This document shows, in pieces, positions 1 through 8,796 of a stretch of 64,000 nucleotides of DNA (the first letter of the stretch is position 1; each line of letters opens with the position of its first letter). The notes under the pieces were generated by a model. It was not told where the DNA came from. It worked only from the letters and a program-made list of their open reading frames with translations, and searched no databases. Source of the DNA: Anaerobaca lacustris (GTDB lineage Bacteria > Planctomycetota > Phycisphaerae > Sedimentisphaerales > Anaerobacaceae); contig NZ_JASCXX010000001.1 of assembly GCF_030012215.1 (NCBI RefSeq), positions 62,001-126,000 on the forward strand, given 5' to 3'. A program made the translations under genes and the position numbers.

Positions 1-1336
1 ATTCGTTCGGGAATACGTGAATCCACTCCGAGAGCATGAACGGCCGGTCGATGGCCTGTTGCAGGCCCACGCTCAGCGTGCCGGAGCCGGCCATACTCAG
101 CATGGTTCCGTTCTGGAATTTCTCACCGGGCCTGGCGCTGCCTCCCCCGAAGTAGTTGTGTCGGTCGATGGTCCCCACGCGCCAGTCGGAGTGCAGATTG
201 AGCAGGTGGCTGATTGCCCGGCCCGCCTGCCAGTTCGATCCGACAATCTCGCCGCTGTAGCCGGCCTCGCGTACGGCCTGGACGTAGCGGTCGTAGAAAT
301 CGTTCTGCAGCGAGCAGAGGAAGGCCAGCGTATCGAGCAGACGTTGCCGTCGGAAGGCCTGCGACCCATTCAGTTGGGCGGGGTCCCAATACCACGGATT
401 GCCCAGCGGCAGGATGTTACGTCGGTCGAGGTGCTCGGCGACGGCCGGAAAGCCGTCGCCTTCGAAACCGTCGAAGGCCTTGGGGCCCCAGGCAGCGACG
501 AGTCCGTCATGGCTTGCGTATTTCGCGCGCAGCCAGTCGCAGAATCGCTCGGCCGTTCGTTGCCGCAACGTCGGACTGGTCTTCAGCGGGTTCATTGAGG
601 TGTAGAAGAGAATGCTCTGCTCGTTGACGATCTCGACAAAGGCGATGGCCGGGTCCTCAGCGTAGGTCCGTTCGGTGTACGGATTGCGATGCTCGAGCAG
701 GGTGACCATCTGGCGAATCTGAAGGTCCTGCAATTCCCGCGAGTAACCGATCGCGCTGTGCGGGGCCGTGATGCGATCTCTGTCGCCCTCGAACGTGCCG
801 AACTCCTCCAGGTAGGGGACGTACTGGCGTTCGGCCGGTCCCAGCTTGAGCGTGCCGAAGTTGGCCGAGAGCTTCACGTAGATGCCCGCCTCCTTGAATC
901 GGGCGACTTGGTAGTCCATCCGGTCCAGGCCCGCCGGATCGAACTGGACACAACTGTCGGCCGACTGGATACCCGCCCAGCCGGAGCCGTCCATGTACTT
1001 GTGCAGACGGACCGAATTGATGCCGTACTTGGGGTAGAACGCCGCACGCTTGTCGGCCAGTTCGCGGTCCGGCGCGCACGCGGCAAAGCACAGATTGATG
1101 CCCCAGAGCTTGACCGGTTTGCCGTTGTAGTAGAGTTTGTCTTGCTGGCGCAGGATACGGCCATGCCTGCCGGCCGGTCGTTCGAGCCAGTCCTGCATCC
1201 CGATCTGGCCGGCTTGGGATGTGTTCGTCGGCGCAAACCGATACCAGGACGATGGATCGGCTGCGTCGGCTGCCGTCGTCAGGACGGCCAGGAACATCAG
1301 TGCACGGCAGAATCGAACCGGTTTGCGGTGCCCCAT
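1..1336 (-). CDS. Secreted GH5-like (cellulase superfamily) glycoside hydrolase, 3' part outside the window
   Basis: This frame stays open from an ATG at 1336 to the window edge (445 residues seen), so the C-terminus is missing. A GAGGAG ribosome site lies 6 bases upstream. The first 26 residues look like a signal peptide. The chain fits the cellulase-type TIM barrel. An N-terminal strand carries NGKPVKLWGIN. The segment YGINSVRLH follows near residue 105. The motif EIVNEQS places the likely acid/base Glu at 239 after the family-typical Asn. MLSEW near 433-438 offers the nucleophile Glu at 437. The role inferred is extracellular or periplasmic cleavage of a plant-type polysaccharide. Substrate cannot be told from sequence. 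It is divergent from the citrate synthase gene, and a GH127 arabinofuranosidase lies 2 kb away. The family call is good; the exact family (GH5, GH39 or an uncharacterised group) is open. Confidence 0.75.
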   Translation of the reverse strand, partial: MGHRKPVRFCRALMFLAVLTTAADAADPSSWYRFAPTNTSQAGQIGMQDWLERPAGRHGRILRQQDKLYYNGKPVKLWGINLCFAACAPDRELADKRAAFYPKYGINSVRLHKYMDGSGWAGIQSADSCVQFDPAGLDRMDYQVARFKEAGIYVKLSANFGTLKLGPAERQYVPYLEEFGTFEGDRDRITAPHSAIGYSRELQDLQIRQMVTLLEHRNPYTERTYAEDPAIAFVEIVNEQSILFYTSMNPLKTSPTLRQRTAERFCDWLRAKYASHDGLVAAWGPKAFDGFEGDGFPAVAEHLDRRNILPLGNPWYWDPAQLNGSQAFRRQRLLDTLAFLCSLQNDFYDRYVQAVREAGYSGEIVGSNWQAGRAISHLLNLHSDWRVGTIDRHNYFGGGSARPGEKFQNGTMLSMAGSGTLSVGLQQAIDRPFMLSEWIHVFPNE

Positions 1337-1386
1337 GACGAACTCCTCAGCTTGGACCTTTCTGTCGCCTGTCTAACCCGGACTGC

Positions 1387-1415
1387 ACGGTAGAAGATGG
1401 GTGCGATGCTGTCAA
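1387..1415 (-). promoter_or_regulatory. Predicted sigma-70 type promoter of the GH5-like gene
   Basis: On the minus strand TTGACA (1415-1410) and TACCGT (1392-1387) are separated by 17 bases. They lie about 50 bases upstream of the ATG at 1336. The -35 box is perfect and the -10 box is weak. Confidence 0.5.
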
Positions 1416-1441
1416 GTGAGCCGGCAGGGGGCAGACGGCTA

Positions 1442-1470
1442 TTGCAGGAACGCATCGGATGACCTATAAT
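1442..1470 (+). promoter_or_regulatory. Predicted sigma-70 type promoter of citrate synthase
   Basis: TTGCAG (1442-1447) and a perfect TATAAT (1465-1470) are spaced by 17 bases. Transcription would start near 1477 and give a leader of about 115 bases before the citrate synthase ATG. Confidence 0.6.
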
Positions 1471-1591
1471 CCCGCCCATACGGCTTGACCGCAGCGCCTG
1501 CGGCGGCGTTGCAGCCGCGTCACATCCGGGCCGGGGCCCTCTGCGGTGACGGCGCCGAGCATGATAAGATATCTTTCTGAAAGAGGTGTAA

Positions 1592-2887
1592 ATGGCCAAG
1601 AAGCAGAAAGCCAAGCTGATCATCGACGGTCGTGAGTTGGAACTCGACATCATTGAAGGGACCGAGGGCGAGCGCGCCATCGATATCACAAAGCTGCGGG
1701 CGGAGACCGGGTACATCACGATGGACCAGGGATACGCCAACACCGGCAGTTGTGTCAGCAATATCACGTTCATCGACGGCGAAGAGGGCGTTCTGCGATA
1801 CCGTGGCTACAACATCGAGGACCTCTGCGAGCATTCGACGTTCACCGAGGTGTCCTATCTGCTGCTACACAACCGCTTGCCGACGTTGGAACAACGGGAG
1901 AACTTCTCACTTCTGCTCAACCAGCACTCCCTGTTGCACGAGGACATGCGCCACCTGTACAACTTTTTCCCGCGCGACGCGCATCCGATGAACATCCTCG
2001 GCACGATGGTCAATGCGATGAGCAGCTTCTATACAAACGTCGACCTGCTGTCGATGCGGGAACATATCGACATGACGGCGACGCGTCTGATCAGCAAGAT
2101 CCGCACCACGGCCTGCTATGCCTACAAGAAGAGCATCGGCCATCCGGTTGTTTATCCGAAGAAGGACCTGAAGTACTGCGAGAACTTCCTGCGGATGATG
2201 TTCTGGTCGCCCGTGAACAACTACGAGCTGCGGGATGACCACGTTCGAGCGCTGAGTGTCCTTTTGATCCTCCACGCCGATCACGAGCAGAACTGCTCGA
2301 CCTCCACGGTTCGCCTGGTGGGTAGCGCGCACGCGAATCTGTATGCGTCGATCTCGGCAGGCATTTCCGCCCTGTGGGGTCCGCTGCACGGCGGGGCCAA
2401 CCAGGCCGTGATGGACATGCTCGCCAAGATCGAGCGTCACGGCGGCAAGATCCAGAAGTACATCGACATGGCCAAGGACAAGGATTCGAGCTTCCGTCTG
2501 TCCGGATTTGGCCATCGCGTCTACAAGAACTACGACCCTCGCGCCAAGATCATCAAGAAGATCTGCATGAAGATGCTCGAAGAGGAAGCGGCCCACCAGC
2601 CGCTGCTGGACATTGCGTTACGGCTGGAAGAGGCGGTCCTCAAGGACGACTACTTCCTTAGCCGCAAGCTCTATCCCAACGTCGATTTCTACAGCGGACT
2701 GGTCTACACCGCTCTCGGGTTTCCGACGAACATGTTCACCGTGCTCTTCGCCATCGGACGGATGCCGGGGTGGATCGCCCACTGGAAGGAGATGGTGCGC
2801 GACCCCAAGGCCCGGATCGGCCGGCCGCGACAGATCTACACCGGAATGCGCGAGCGGCAATACCTGCCCATCGAACAGCGCACGTGA
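1592..2887 (+). CDS. gltA: Citrate synthase (type II)
   Basis: Condenses oxaloacetate and acetyl-CoA to citrate in the cytoplasm, the entry step of the TCA cycle. At 431 residues it has the length of the type II bacterial enzymes, including the short N-terminal beta domain (residues 1-60) that allosteric type II enzymes carry. The catalytic landmarks are all visible. The segment HADHEQNCST lies near residue 230, GPLHGGAN with the second active-site His near 267, GFGHRVYKNYDPRA near 305, and the catalytic Asp in NVDFYSG near 364. The start is fixed by AGAGGTG just upstream of the ATG. A nitroreductase follows 29 bases downstream and is probably co-transcribed. The window also encodes PFOR, which supplies acetyl-CoA from pyruvate. 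Confidence 0.97.
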   Translation: MAKKQKAKLIIDGRELELDIIEGTEGERAIDITKLRAETGYITMDQGYANTGSCVSNITFIDGEEGVLRYRGYNIEDLCEHSTFTEVSYLLLHNRLPTLEQRENFSLLLNQHSLLHEDMRHLYNFFPRDAHPMNILGTMVNAMSSFYTNVDLLSMREHIDMTATRLISKIRTTACYAYKKSIGHPVVYPKKDLKYCENFLRMMFWSPVNNYELRDDHVRALSVLLILHADHEQNCSTSTVRLVGSAHANLYASISAGISALWGPLHGGANQAVMDMLAKIERHGGKIQKYIDMAKDKDSSFRLSGFGHRVYKNYDPRAKIIKKICMKMLEEEAAHQPLLDIALRLEEAVLKDDYFLSRKLYPNVDFYSGLVYTALGFPTNMFTVLFAIGRMPGWIAHWKEMVRDPKARIGRPRQIYTGMRERQYLPIEQRT

Positions 2888-2916
2888 GTGCGTGGTGACG
2901 CCAAGCGGAGACAGAC

Positions 2917-3435
2917 GTGATCGACCTGCTCAGGGATCGGCGGAGCATTCGACGGTATCTGGATCGACAGATCGAGGCCGAGAAGATCGAACTGCTCAGG
3001 GAAGCCGCATTGCGCGCCCCGTCGTCACGGAAGATCGATCCTTGCGAGTTCATCTTCGTCGACGATCGCGCGACGCTGGAGAAGCTCGCGGCGTGCAAAC
3101 CTCATGGCGCCGCCTTCCTCAACGGCGCGGCGCTCGGGATTGTCATCTGCGGCGACGACACCCGGAGCGACGTCTGTGTCGAGGACTGTTCCATCGCCTC
3201 GATCCTCATACAGATGGCGGCGCAGTCGGTAGGTCTGGGCAGTTGCTGGATTCAGGTGCGCAAACGGATGCACGACGATCATCTCAGCGCCGAACAGTAC
3301 ATGCAGACCCTCCTGGGCATCCCAGACCATGTCCGGGTCGAGTCCATCGTCGCGGTCGGCTATCCGGCCGAGCATCGAACGCCGCTGCCGGCTGAGGAAC
3401 TCAAGACTTCAAAGGTGCATCTCAATCGTTTCTGA
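2917..3435 (+). CDS. Nitroreductase-family FMN oxidoreductase
   Basis: A 172-residue protein of the nitroreductase fold, which uses FMN and NAD(P)H to reduce small organic substrates. The N-terminus RDRRSIRRYLDR is the usual FMN-phosphate binding signature. APSSRKIDPCEFI (33-45) matches the A-P-S-x-x-x-x-x-P-W-x-F segment, with Cys where many members have Trp. GLGSCWIQV (107-115) is the conserved flavin-facing loop. It is short compared with classic NfsB (about 215 residues) but normal for the small ferredoxin-linked group. The start is a GTG with GGAG seven bases upstream. It follows citrate synthase closely and has no obvious functional tie to it. The natural substrate is unknown. Confidence 0.88.
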   Translation: MIDLLRDRRSIRRYLDRQIEAEKIELLREAALRAPSSRKIDPCEFIFVDDRATLEKLAACKPHGAAFLNGAALGIVICGDDTRSDVCVEDCSIASILIQMAAQSVGLGSCWIQVRKRMHDDHLSAEQYMQTLLGIPDHVRVESIVAVGYPAEHRTPLPAEELKTSKVHLNRF

Positions 3436-3450
3436 GACTGACGGGTGGGG

Positions 3451-5883
3451 TCAGTCGATTACGACCTCCTGGACGCCGGCCGACCAGTCCTTGTCCAGGA
3501 CGATGTCGATCTTGATTGCATCCGTCTCGACGGTCTCGAAGGCGACCTCGTTGAACTGGTCCTTTTCGGTGCCGTAGGCGTCTGAGGTGCGAACCGGTTG
3601 GAGCCGGCCGGCGCGGTCACGGTATAGCACGCGCCACGACTGGGGCACGCGGCACCCGCCGTGATTGCTGTCGTCGAACCAGTAGACCTTGACGTGGGAG
3701 ACCGGGTGCTTGCGGTCCCACTCGAATTGGAGCCATTCGGTGGTGCCCTTGCGCGGCCAGAAATCCAGTTGGCCACCTGATGCGTCGGCCGAGTTGGCCG
3801 GCAAGACCTGATCGGTGACGGCCGGAAGCGATTTGTGGACGAATGAAGCGGTCGTCTTGCTGAGGTAGGCCAGCGTATCGGCCGGCTCGGCGCGGGCGGC
3901 CTCCGGCACGCGGGCGGGCCAAACCGTCATCGGACTGCGTCCCCGATGGGCCCAGGCGTAGTACGGGATTGCGGTGAAGGGCTGTTCGCGCGTCAGGACG
4001 ACGTCCTCGGCGACAGTGCGCTTGGCGGCACGGGCCCGGCCCGTTACCACCGTGACGCCTCCGAGCAGGTCGCGGCGGTGTTGGGCCTTGAATCGGGCGT
4101 CGTCGGAGATGACCAGGCTCAGGACCTGGCCGTCATTGTCGTGCCCTTCGAGGCAATAGACCAGCGGACCCCGCTGGAGGGCCAGCCGGCCTCGCGCGGC
4201 TTTGACGGCTTCGTGGGCGACGATCCGGCGGACCGGCATGGGCAGGCGCAACTCGATGGTGTCGCCGGAGTCCCATTGCCGCTCGATGCGGGCGTACCCT
4301 TTCTCGACCGGCGGCGCGACACGCCTGCCATTGACTCTCACCACGGCCTCGTCCTTCACGGCGTCCTCGAACCGGTACAGGTCGCTGGGGACCGCCTCGT
4401 TCCGCGCCCAGCCCGGGATGCGGACACAAACCGAGAACGTCTCGCTCTTCTGCGGCTCGACGCGGATCGTCACCCTGCCGTCCCACGGGTATTCGGTCTG
4501 CTGCGTCAGCGTCACGGTGTTGTCGGCGGTCTGGATTGTGGCATCGCCGCCGACGAACAGGTTCACGTAGACGTCGCGATCCTTGTGGGCGTAGACGTAT
4601 CCGGGCATCGACGGGATGAAGCGGGCGACGTTCGACGGGCAACACGCGCAGGCGAACCAGGGGCTGCGTTCGTGCCCGCTGACCGATTCCAGTACGTTCG
4701 GGTAGAAGAAGCGATCTCCGTCCATCGAGACGCCCGACAGGGCGGCGTTGTACAGCGTTCGTTCGAGGACGTCGATGTACCTGGCGTCGCCGTGCATGAG
4801 GAACATGCGGTGGTTCCAGTAGATGTTGGCAATTGAGGCGCAGGTTTCGCAGTAGGCGGTCTGGTTGGGCAGTTCGTACGGCTCGCTGAACCCCTCGTTG
4901 CCGCCGCTGGCTCCGATCCCGCCGGTGACGTAGAGTTTGGTGCCCACGGTGTCGTCCCAGATCGCGTCGATGGCGCGAATGTAGTCCATGTTGCCGGTCA
5001 GCGCCGCCACGTCGGCCATGCCGGTGTAGAGATAGGCGGCGCGCACGGAATGGCCGACCGCCGTGGCCTGCTCGATCACAGGTTTGTGGTCCTGGGCGTA
5101 TTCGCCGTAGAGCCCGCCGTTGCCGTCTGGGCCTCGACGGCCCTTGCGCCCTCGCTGGTCAAGGAGGAACCTGGCCTGCTCGAGATACTTCTCGTCGCCG
5201 GTCGCTCGATAGAGCTTGCAGAGCCCGATCTTGATTTCCTGGTGGCCCGATGGATCGGTGCGTTTGTCCGGGGCAAACGTCTCGCACAACAGGTCGGCGT
5301 TGTCGATGGCGATCTTCAGAAAGGACGAATCTCCCGTGACCTGGTAGTGGGCAACGGCCGCCTCGTACATGTGCCCGGCGCAGTACTGCTCGTGCATGAC
5401 CTGGATGTTCGTCCATCGCTTCTCAGGCTGCTTTGCAGGAATGGAATAGAAGGTGTACAGATAGTCGTCGTCCCATCGGGCCTTGTCCATGATGGTGATC
5501 AGTTTGTCGAGGTAGAGTCGCATCATGGTGTCGGGATTGACCTGGAGCGAATAGGCCGCTCCCTCCATGACTTTGTAGACGTCGGAGTCGTCGAAATAGA
5601 TCCCTTCGTGCTCGCCCGTTCGCAGGCCGGCGGCCTTCTCAAAGTTGCGGATACGGCCGGTCTCCTCGCATTTGCCGAAGGCGTAGGGAATCGTGACCGT
5701 GCGATTGGTTTCCAGGCGGGGCGTCCAGAAGCCGTCTTCGACGTGGACGTGGTTGAACGGAACGGGCTTGACGTTATAGTCCCGTTGAAGTCCCGCCTGG
5801 TCTGCGCCGGCGTACGACGACGACCAGAGTCCCAGTATGACGATGATTGCCACAAGGCCAGTGGTGCTCTTCGCTTGATGTGA
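3451..5883 (-). CDS. Secreted GH127-family beta-L-arabinofuranosidase-like protein with C-terminal discoidin-like domain
   Basis: An 810-residue exported protein. The ATG at 5883 is chosen because AAAGGA lies at good distance, whereas an in-frame ATG nine bases earlier would touch it. A signal peptide covers about the first 27 residues. The (alpha/alpha)6 barrel of GH127 (DUF1680) follows. The zinc/cysteine active site is visible as YCETCA (Glu and Cys, near residue 347) and the CC pair in ACACCPSN (near 411). In the Bifidobacterium enzyme the corresponding Cys is the nucleophile and Glu plus three Cys hold zinc. Residues from about 690 resemble a discoidin/F5-8 carbohydrate-binding domain (WLQFEWD, VSHVKVYWFDD). 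Likely role: removal of beta-L-arabinofuranose from plant glycoproteins or arabinan. It is transcribed convergently towards the nitroreductase. Confidence 0.9.
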   Translation of the reverse strand, partial: SHQAKSTTGLVAIIVILGLWSSSYAGADQAGLQRDYNVKPVPFNHVHVEDGFWTPRLETNRTVTIPYAFGKCEETGRIRNFEKAAGLRTGEHEGIYFDDSDVYKVMEGAAYSLQVNPDTMMRLYLDKLITIMDKARWDDDYLYTFYSIPAKQPEKRWTNIQVMHEQYCAGHMYEAAVAHYQVTGDSSFLKIAIDNADLLCETFAPDKRTDPSGHQEIKIGLCKLYRATGDEKYLEQARFLLDQRGRKGRRGPDGNGGLYGEYAQDHKPVIEQATAVGHSVRAAYLYTGMADVAALTGNMDYIRAIDAIWDDTVGTKLYVTGGIGASGGNEGFSEPYELPNQTAYCETCASIANIYWNHRMFLMHGDARYIDVLERTLYNAALSGVSMDGDRFFYPNVLESVSGHERSPWFACACCPSNVARFIPSMPGYVYAHKDRDVYVNLFVGGDATIQTADNTVTLTQQTEYPWDGRVTIRVEPQKSETFSVCVRIPGWARNEAVPSDLYRFEDAVKDEAVVRVNGRRVAPPVEKGYARIERQWDSGDTIELRLPMPVRRIVAHEAVKAARGRLALQRGPLVYCLEGHDNDGQVLSLVISDDARFKAQHRRDLLGGVTVVTGRARAAKRTVAEDVVLTREQPFTAIPYYAWAHRGRSPMTVWPARVPEAARAEPADTLAYLSKTTASFVHKSLPAVTDQVLPANSADASGGQLDFWPRKGTTEWLQFEWDRKHPVSHVKVYWFDDSNHGGCRVPQSWRVLYRDRAGRLQPVRTSDAYGTEKDQFNEVAFETVETDAIKIDIVLDKDWSAGVQEVVID

Positions 5884-6092
5884 CATTTCGATCATCCTTT
5901 GCCATGAACGTAAGTAGAAGAAACCCAGACACCGTATCATACCCTTTGTCGGAATTCGTGCAACCTTCTGCTGTGTCGATGTCGGTGCGGGCCGGGCGGC
6001 CGCGCGTGACAGATGCAGATGAGAAGGATGGATGCGGGTGAGAGAGAATGCAGCTCGATGCGGTTTGCAGAGTCTACAACAGGGGGACGGAG

Positions 6093-6117
6093 AACCCTCT
6101 TATGGGACGAGAGGGTT
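6093..6117. terminator. Inverted repeat downstream of csrA
   Basis: AACCCTCT (6093-6100) and AGAGGGTT (6110-6117) form a perfect 8-bp stem with a 9-base loop, about 65 bases past the csrA stop. There is no T-run, so factor-independent termination is uncertain. The rest of 5884-6181 shows no gene or recognisable element. Confidence 0.4.
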
Positions 6118-6181
6118 GTGGAAGATCAACGGGGGGGCGTGGCAGAAGCAATGCGGTGAGCGAATTCAGAGTGACAGCGTC

Positions 6182-6415
6182 TTAGGATTCCTTCGGAGAG
6201 ACATTCTTCTCGGCCTCTTTGACCTCGGTCCCGCCTTGGGCCTTCTCCGCCTTCTCTTTCTGGATCGCGTCGTAGATTTCCCTGCGATGAACGGGGATAT
6301 GCTTGGGCGCGTTGATGCCCAATCGGACCTTGTCCCCGCGAACGTCGACGATGGTGATCTCGACGTCATCGCCGATCATAATGGATTCATCTCTCTGTCT
6401 GCTCAGAACCAACAT
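6182..6415 (-). CDS. csrA: Carbon storage regulator CsrA
   Basis: A 77-residue post-transcriptional regulator. CsrA dimers bind GGA motifs in leaders of mRNAs and alter translation or stability. The sequence opens with [17 protein letters not shown] and contains [19 protein letters not shown], covering the conserved RNA-binding strands (L4, R6, and the V-H-R-x-E-I patch near 42-47). A charged, Lys/Glu-rich tail of about 20 residues follows. The start is secured by AAAAGGAG. In many bacteria csrA sits with fliW in flagellar operons. Here it stands alone between a glycosidase and a membrane protein, so what controls CsrA activity is not evident locally. Confidence 0.96.
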   Translation of the reverse strand: MLVLSRQRDESIMIGDDVEITIVDVRGDKVRLGINAPKHIPVHRREIYDAIQKEKAEKAQGGTEVKEAEKNVSPKES

Positions 6416-6693
6416 CGTTAACTCCTTTTGGCGGCTGGTTTTACAGTACTCCCTACGTCAAGGGGCGTTTCTGTGTTCGCCTTGTCGGCGTTGTGCGTTT
6501 TCAAAGGGCCTTGGCCGCACGGCCATGCGCCCGTCCCGTGTCCTCCCAACAGGGGGTAAGGACATCTATATGTCGGTCAATTGAGCGGGCGAAACCAGAG
6601 AATTCTGTTTTTCTTTGATCGGGAGGGGATGGCTATGGGGCCATATGAGTGTAAAATGCTGTAATATAAAGGCTTGCAGATGTTCTGTGCGGC
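6416..6693. other. Intergenic region between csrA and a membrane protein gene
   Basis: About 280 bases without a supportable gene. It should contain the csrA promoter on the minus strand. I could not find a well-spaced -35/-10 pair. The small open frames here have no ribosome sites or recognisable products. Confidence 0.5.
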
Positions 6694-6727
6694 AAAAAAA
6701 GGGGAATTCGCCGCTGGTTATGCGGCG
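6694..6727 (-). terminator. Intrinsic terminator overlapping the stop codon of the membrane protein gene
   Basis: On the minus strand CGCCGC, a 7-base loop containing the stop codon, and GCGGCG are followed by AATTCCCC and seven T residues. The layout is that of a rho-independent terminator. It places the stem over the last codons of the upstream gene. Confidence 0.65.
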
Positions 6728-7617
6728 CTTTCGTGTTGCCTCCAGTGCTCGTATTGGAGGGCCATCCAGTAGCCGATGACCGAGCCAATGGCGCCAAAGG
6801 CAACGAGTTGCACGGGCAACACGGCGAAGATCGCGTGCGGAAAAAACGTTGCCGGCTGGGTTTCCGCGAATTTCTCGATCATGTCAGATCGGTAGTAAGC
6901 TATTTTTGCAAAAGGGATTACAAGTGCCCCAGCCAGGGCGGTCCAGGCGTAACTCAGATCGAAGAGCTTCTTGACAAGGAACCCGGCGACGGCAAAAGCC
7001 CCAATGCCTGCGAAGACGATTTGGCCCCGATGAGGCTGGGCGGCTGCCGACTTGCCCAAGGTGGGCAGGTCTTGTGCGAAGGCTCCGATAAAGAAACCGC
7101 AGACCAAGACAGCGATCAGCAGTGCAAAAAGACCGATAACGACGGCGTTCGGCTTGAGGCAGCTCTGGAGGCTGGCGATGCGAGCCTTGGATGATTGCTT
7201 TGAGCAGATGCACTGGGCCACGAGGACACCGATGAAGCCCGCCGCGACGATTAGCAGCCAGTAGACCGGCTCGAACAACAAGGAGCGGACGATCTCTTGT
7301 CTCACCTGTGCGGTGGCATGCGTTTGGGTCAGAGACTGCATGGGGCCGCTACGAACGGCCCAGGTGGCCAGGCCGAATGGCACGGCGAGAATCCCGATTT
7401 CGCGGCCGTGTGGCCAGGCGACGAAGAAGCTCACGACGCCGACGGCGAAAGCCAAGACGAGGAGGCCCAGCGTTCCAACGAAGCCGACATCACTCGATCG
7501 GACCGGAGACATCGGGTCGTTGGGAGCAGCCAAAGGCCAGGCGAGGACGCCGATGACAACGACGCCCAGTGCGATCACGGCGCCGATGCGGACCTTGTTA
7601 ATCCATGACAGTTCCAT
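6718..7617 (-). CDS. Polytopic membrane protein of unknown function
   Basis: A 299-residue protein with about eight hydrophobic segments, for example near residues 9-31, 46-70, 73-95, 118-138, 155-178, 205-225 and 255-285. I do not recognise the family. The ATG at 7617 is preferred over one 54 bases upstream because AGGAG sits eight bases before it. Two cysteines (C-I-C) lie after the fourth membrane segment. No enzymatic motif is visible. It is transcribed alone with its own terminator, and upstream on the same strand is a pseudopilin gene. Nothing in the neighbourhood suggests a substrate. Confidence 0.7.
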   Translation of the reverse strand: MELSWINKVRIGAVIALGVVVIGVLAWPLAAPNDPMSPVRSSDVGFVGTLGLLVLAFAVGVVSFFVAWPHGREIGILAVPFGLATWAVRSGPMQSLTQTHATAQVRQEIVRSLLFEPVYWLLIVAAGFIGVLVAQCICSKQSSKARIASLQSCLKPNAVVIGLFALLIAVLVCGFFIGAFAQDLPTLGKSAAAQPHRGQIVFAGIGAFAVAGFLVKKLFDLSYAWTALAGALVIPFAKIAYYRSDMIEKFAETQPATFFPHAIFAVLPVQLVAFGAIGSVIGYWMALQYEHWRQHESAA

Positions 7618-7766
7618 CGTTACATCTCCTAATGCGGCGCCCAGAGTATCGACGGTGTGCTGCGGCGTCAACCTTCCTGTATCGCGAGCCCGTTACGAAC
7701 GTGCGTCGGCGGAGAGTGGCTGGGCAAGCGGCAAGGGGCGTGGTCCGCGAACAGCCTGTTCGGCGA

Positions 7767-8588
7767 TCAGAACTCGTCCTTAAAGCCGGCCATCCATTGG
7801 GGCCAGTCGGTTGGCTGGACGCCACCGGCCCTGGTCCACACGCCGGATGTATCGAACGACTTGTGCCACTTCAGGGTCCAGAGTTGCTTGAGGGCCACCT
7901 TGCGGACCGACCAGTCGGCGAACAGGACGAACTGGGCTCCGCCGTGCCGGTTGACGCAGAGCCGCTGCATCTCATGTCCGCTCATGATCGGCGTTTCATG
8001 GCCCCAGGGAGGCGGCTCGTCGGTGTCTCGCGGCCAGCCGTCCACCCACCAGCCTTCGGTGAAAACCGGGACGTTGTAAGCCCCTTTCACCTGATAGGTC
8101 CGCCAGTAGTCGCTGCCCGGCCCCCGTCCCCACAGACTGTCCATGCCGGCGGGAGGATTGCACATCCACCCGTTGGGAGCATAGCTGCCTTCGTCGCTGC
8201 CGTGGGAGGCGGGAACCCGCCAGGCGTCGAAGGGGGTCGTCGCAATCGCCATCGCATCCGCAGACGCGCCGGATCGGTGCTTGACGGCGGTGGGGCACAG
8301 CCACATCCGCTTGTCCTTCGACAGGGGACGCATGCACTCACGCCACCAATCCCCGTGGGCGACGTCCGCCCCGAAGCTTTGGAGCAGCCCGCTGTAGAAG
8401 TAGCCGTTGTTGTCATCGCAATACATGGCGAAGACCAAGCCCCATTGGCTCAGATTGGATTTGCAGACAACCCCTCGCGCCTGGCGACGTACCCGCTCCA
8501 GGGCCGGCATCAACACGGCCATCAGCACGGCGATGATCGCAATGACAACCAGAAGCTCGATGAGCGTGAAACCGCGTCGTTTCGGCAT
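7767..8588 (-). CDS. Type II-secretion/type IV-pilus-like pseudopilin (prepilin N-terminal methylation domain)
   Basis: A 273-residue protein that starts with [19 protein letters not shown], a class III prepilin signal cut between Gly6 and Phe7 by a prepilin peptidase, with the conserved Glu5 of the mature chain. The remaining residues form a globular periplasmic or surface domain rich in Trp and Gly. Its end [18 protein letters not shown] resembles the closing motif of the many Planctomycetes pseudopilins that occur in large paralogous families. Ribosome site GAGGAG precedes the ATG. No assembly ATPase or secretin gene is near. It is therefore one of the dispersed paralogues, and its cargo or partner is unknown. 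Confidence 0.88.
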   Translation of the reverse strand: MPKRRGFTLIELLVVIAIIAVLMAVLMPALERVRRQARGVVCKSNLSQWGLVFAMYCDDNNGYFYSGLLQSFGADVAHGDWWRECMRPLSKDKRMWLCPTAVKHRSGASADAMAIATTPFDAWRVPASHGSDEGSYAPNGWMCNPPAGMDSLWGRGPGSDYWRTYQVKGAYNVPVFTEGWWVDGWPRDTDEPPPWGHETPIMSGHEMQRLCVNRHGGAQFVLFADWSVRKVALKQLWTLKWHKSFDTSGVWTRAGGVQPTDWPQWMAGFKDEF

Positions 8589-8721
8589 GCCTCAGACTCC
8601 TCGTGTGGGATGTCGTTCGTACCGCCTTATCTCAACTATACACCAGCCGACGGGCGAAGCCAAGTAGAAACCGTCTCGCCGTCCGTTCCGAAGACCTGCG
8701 CTGGGCTTCGGTGTGTTGCGG

Positions 8722-8750
8722 TTGACAGGGTCCGGTCCTGGCACTATAGG
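8722..8750 (+). promoter_or_regulatory. Predicted promoter of the oligoendopeptidase gene
   Basis: TTGACA (8722-8727) and TATAGG (8745-8750) are separated by 17 bases. They lie about 45 bases before the ATG at 8797. Confidence 0.6.
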
Positions 8751-8796
8751 ATAGGCCGTCCCGCACGCAAGGAAAACAGCAACCGAAGGAGATGTC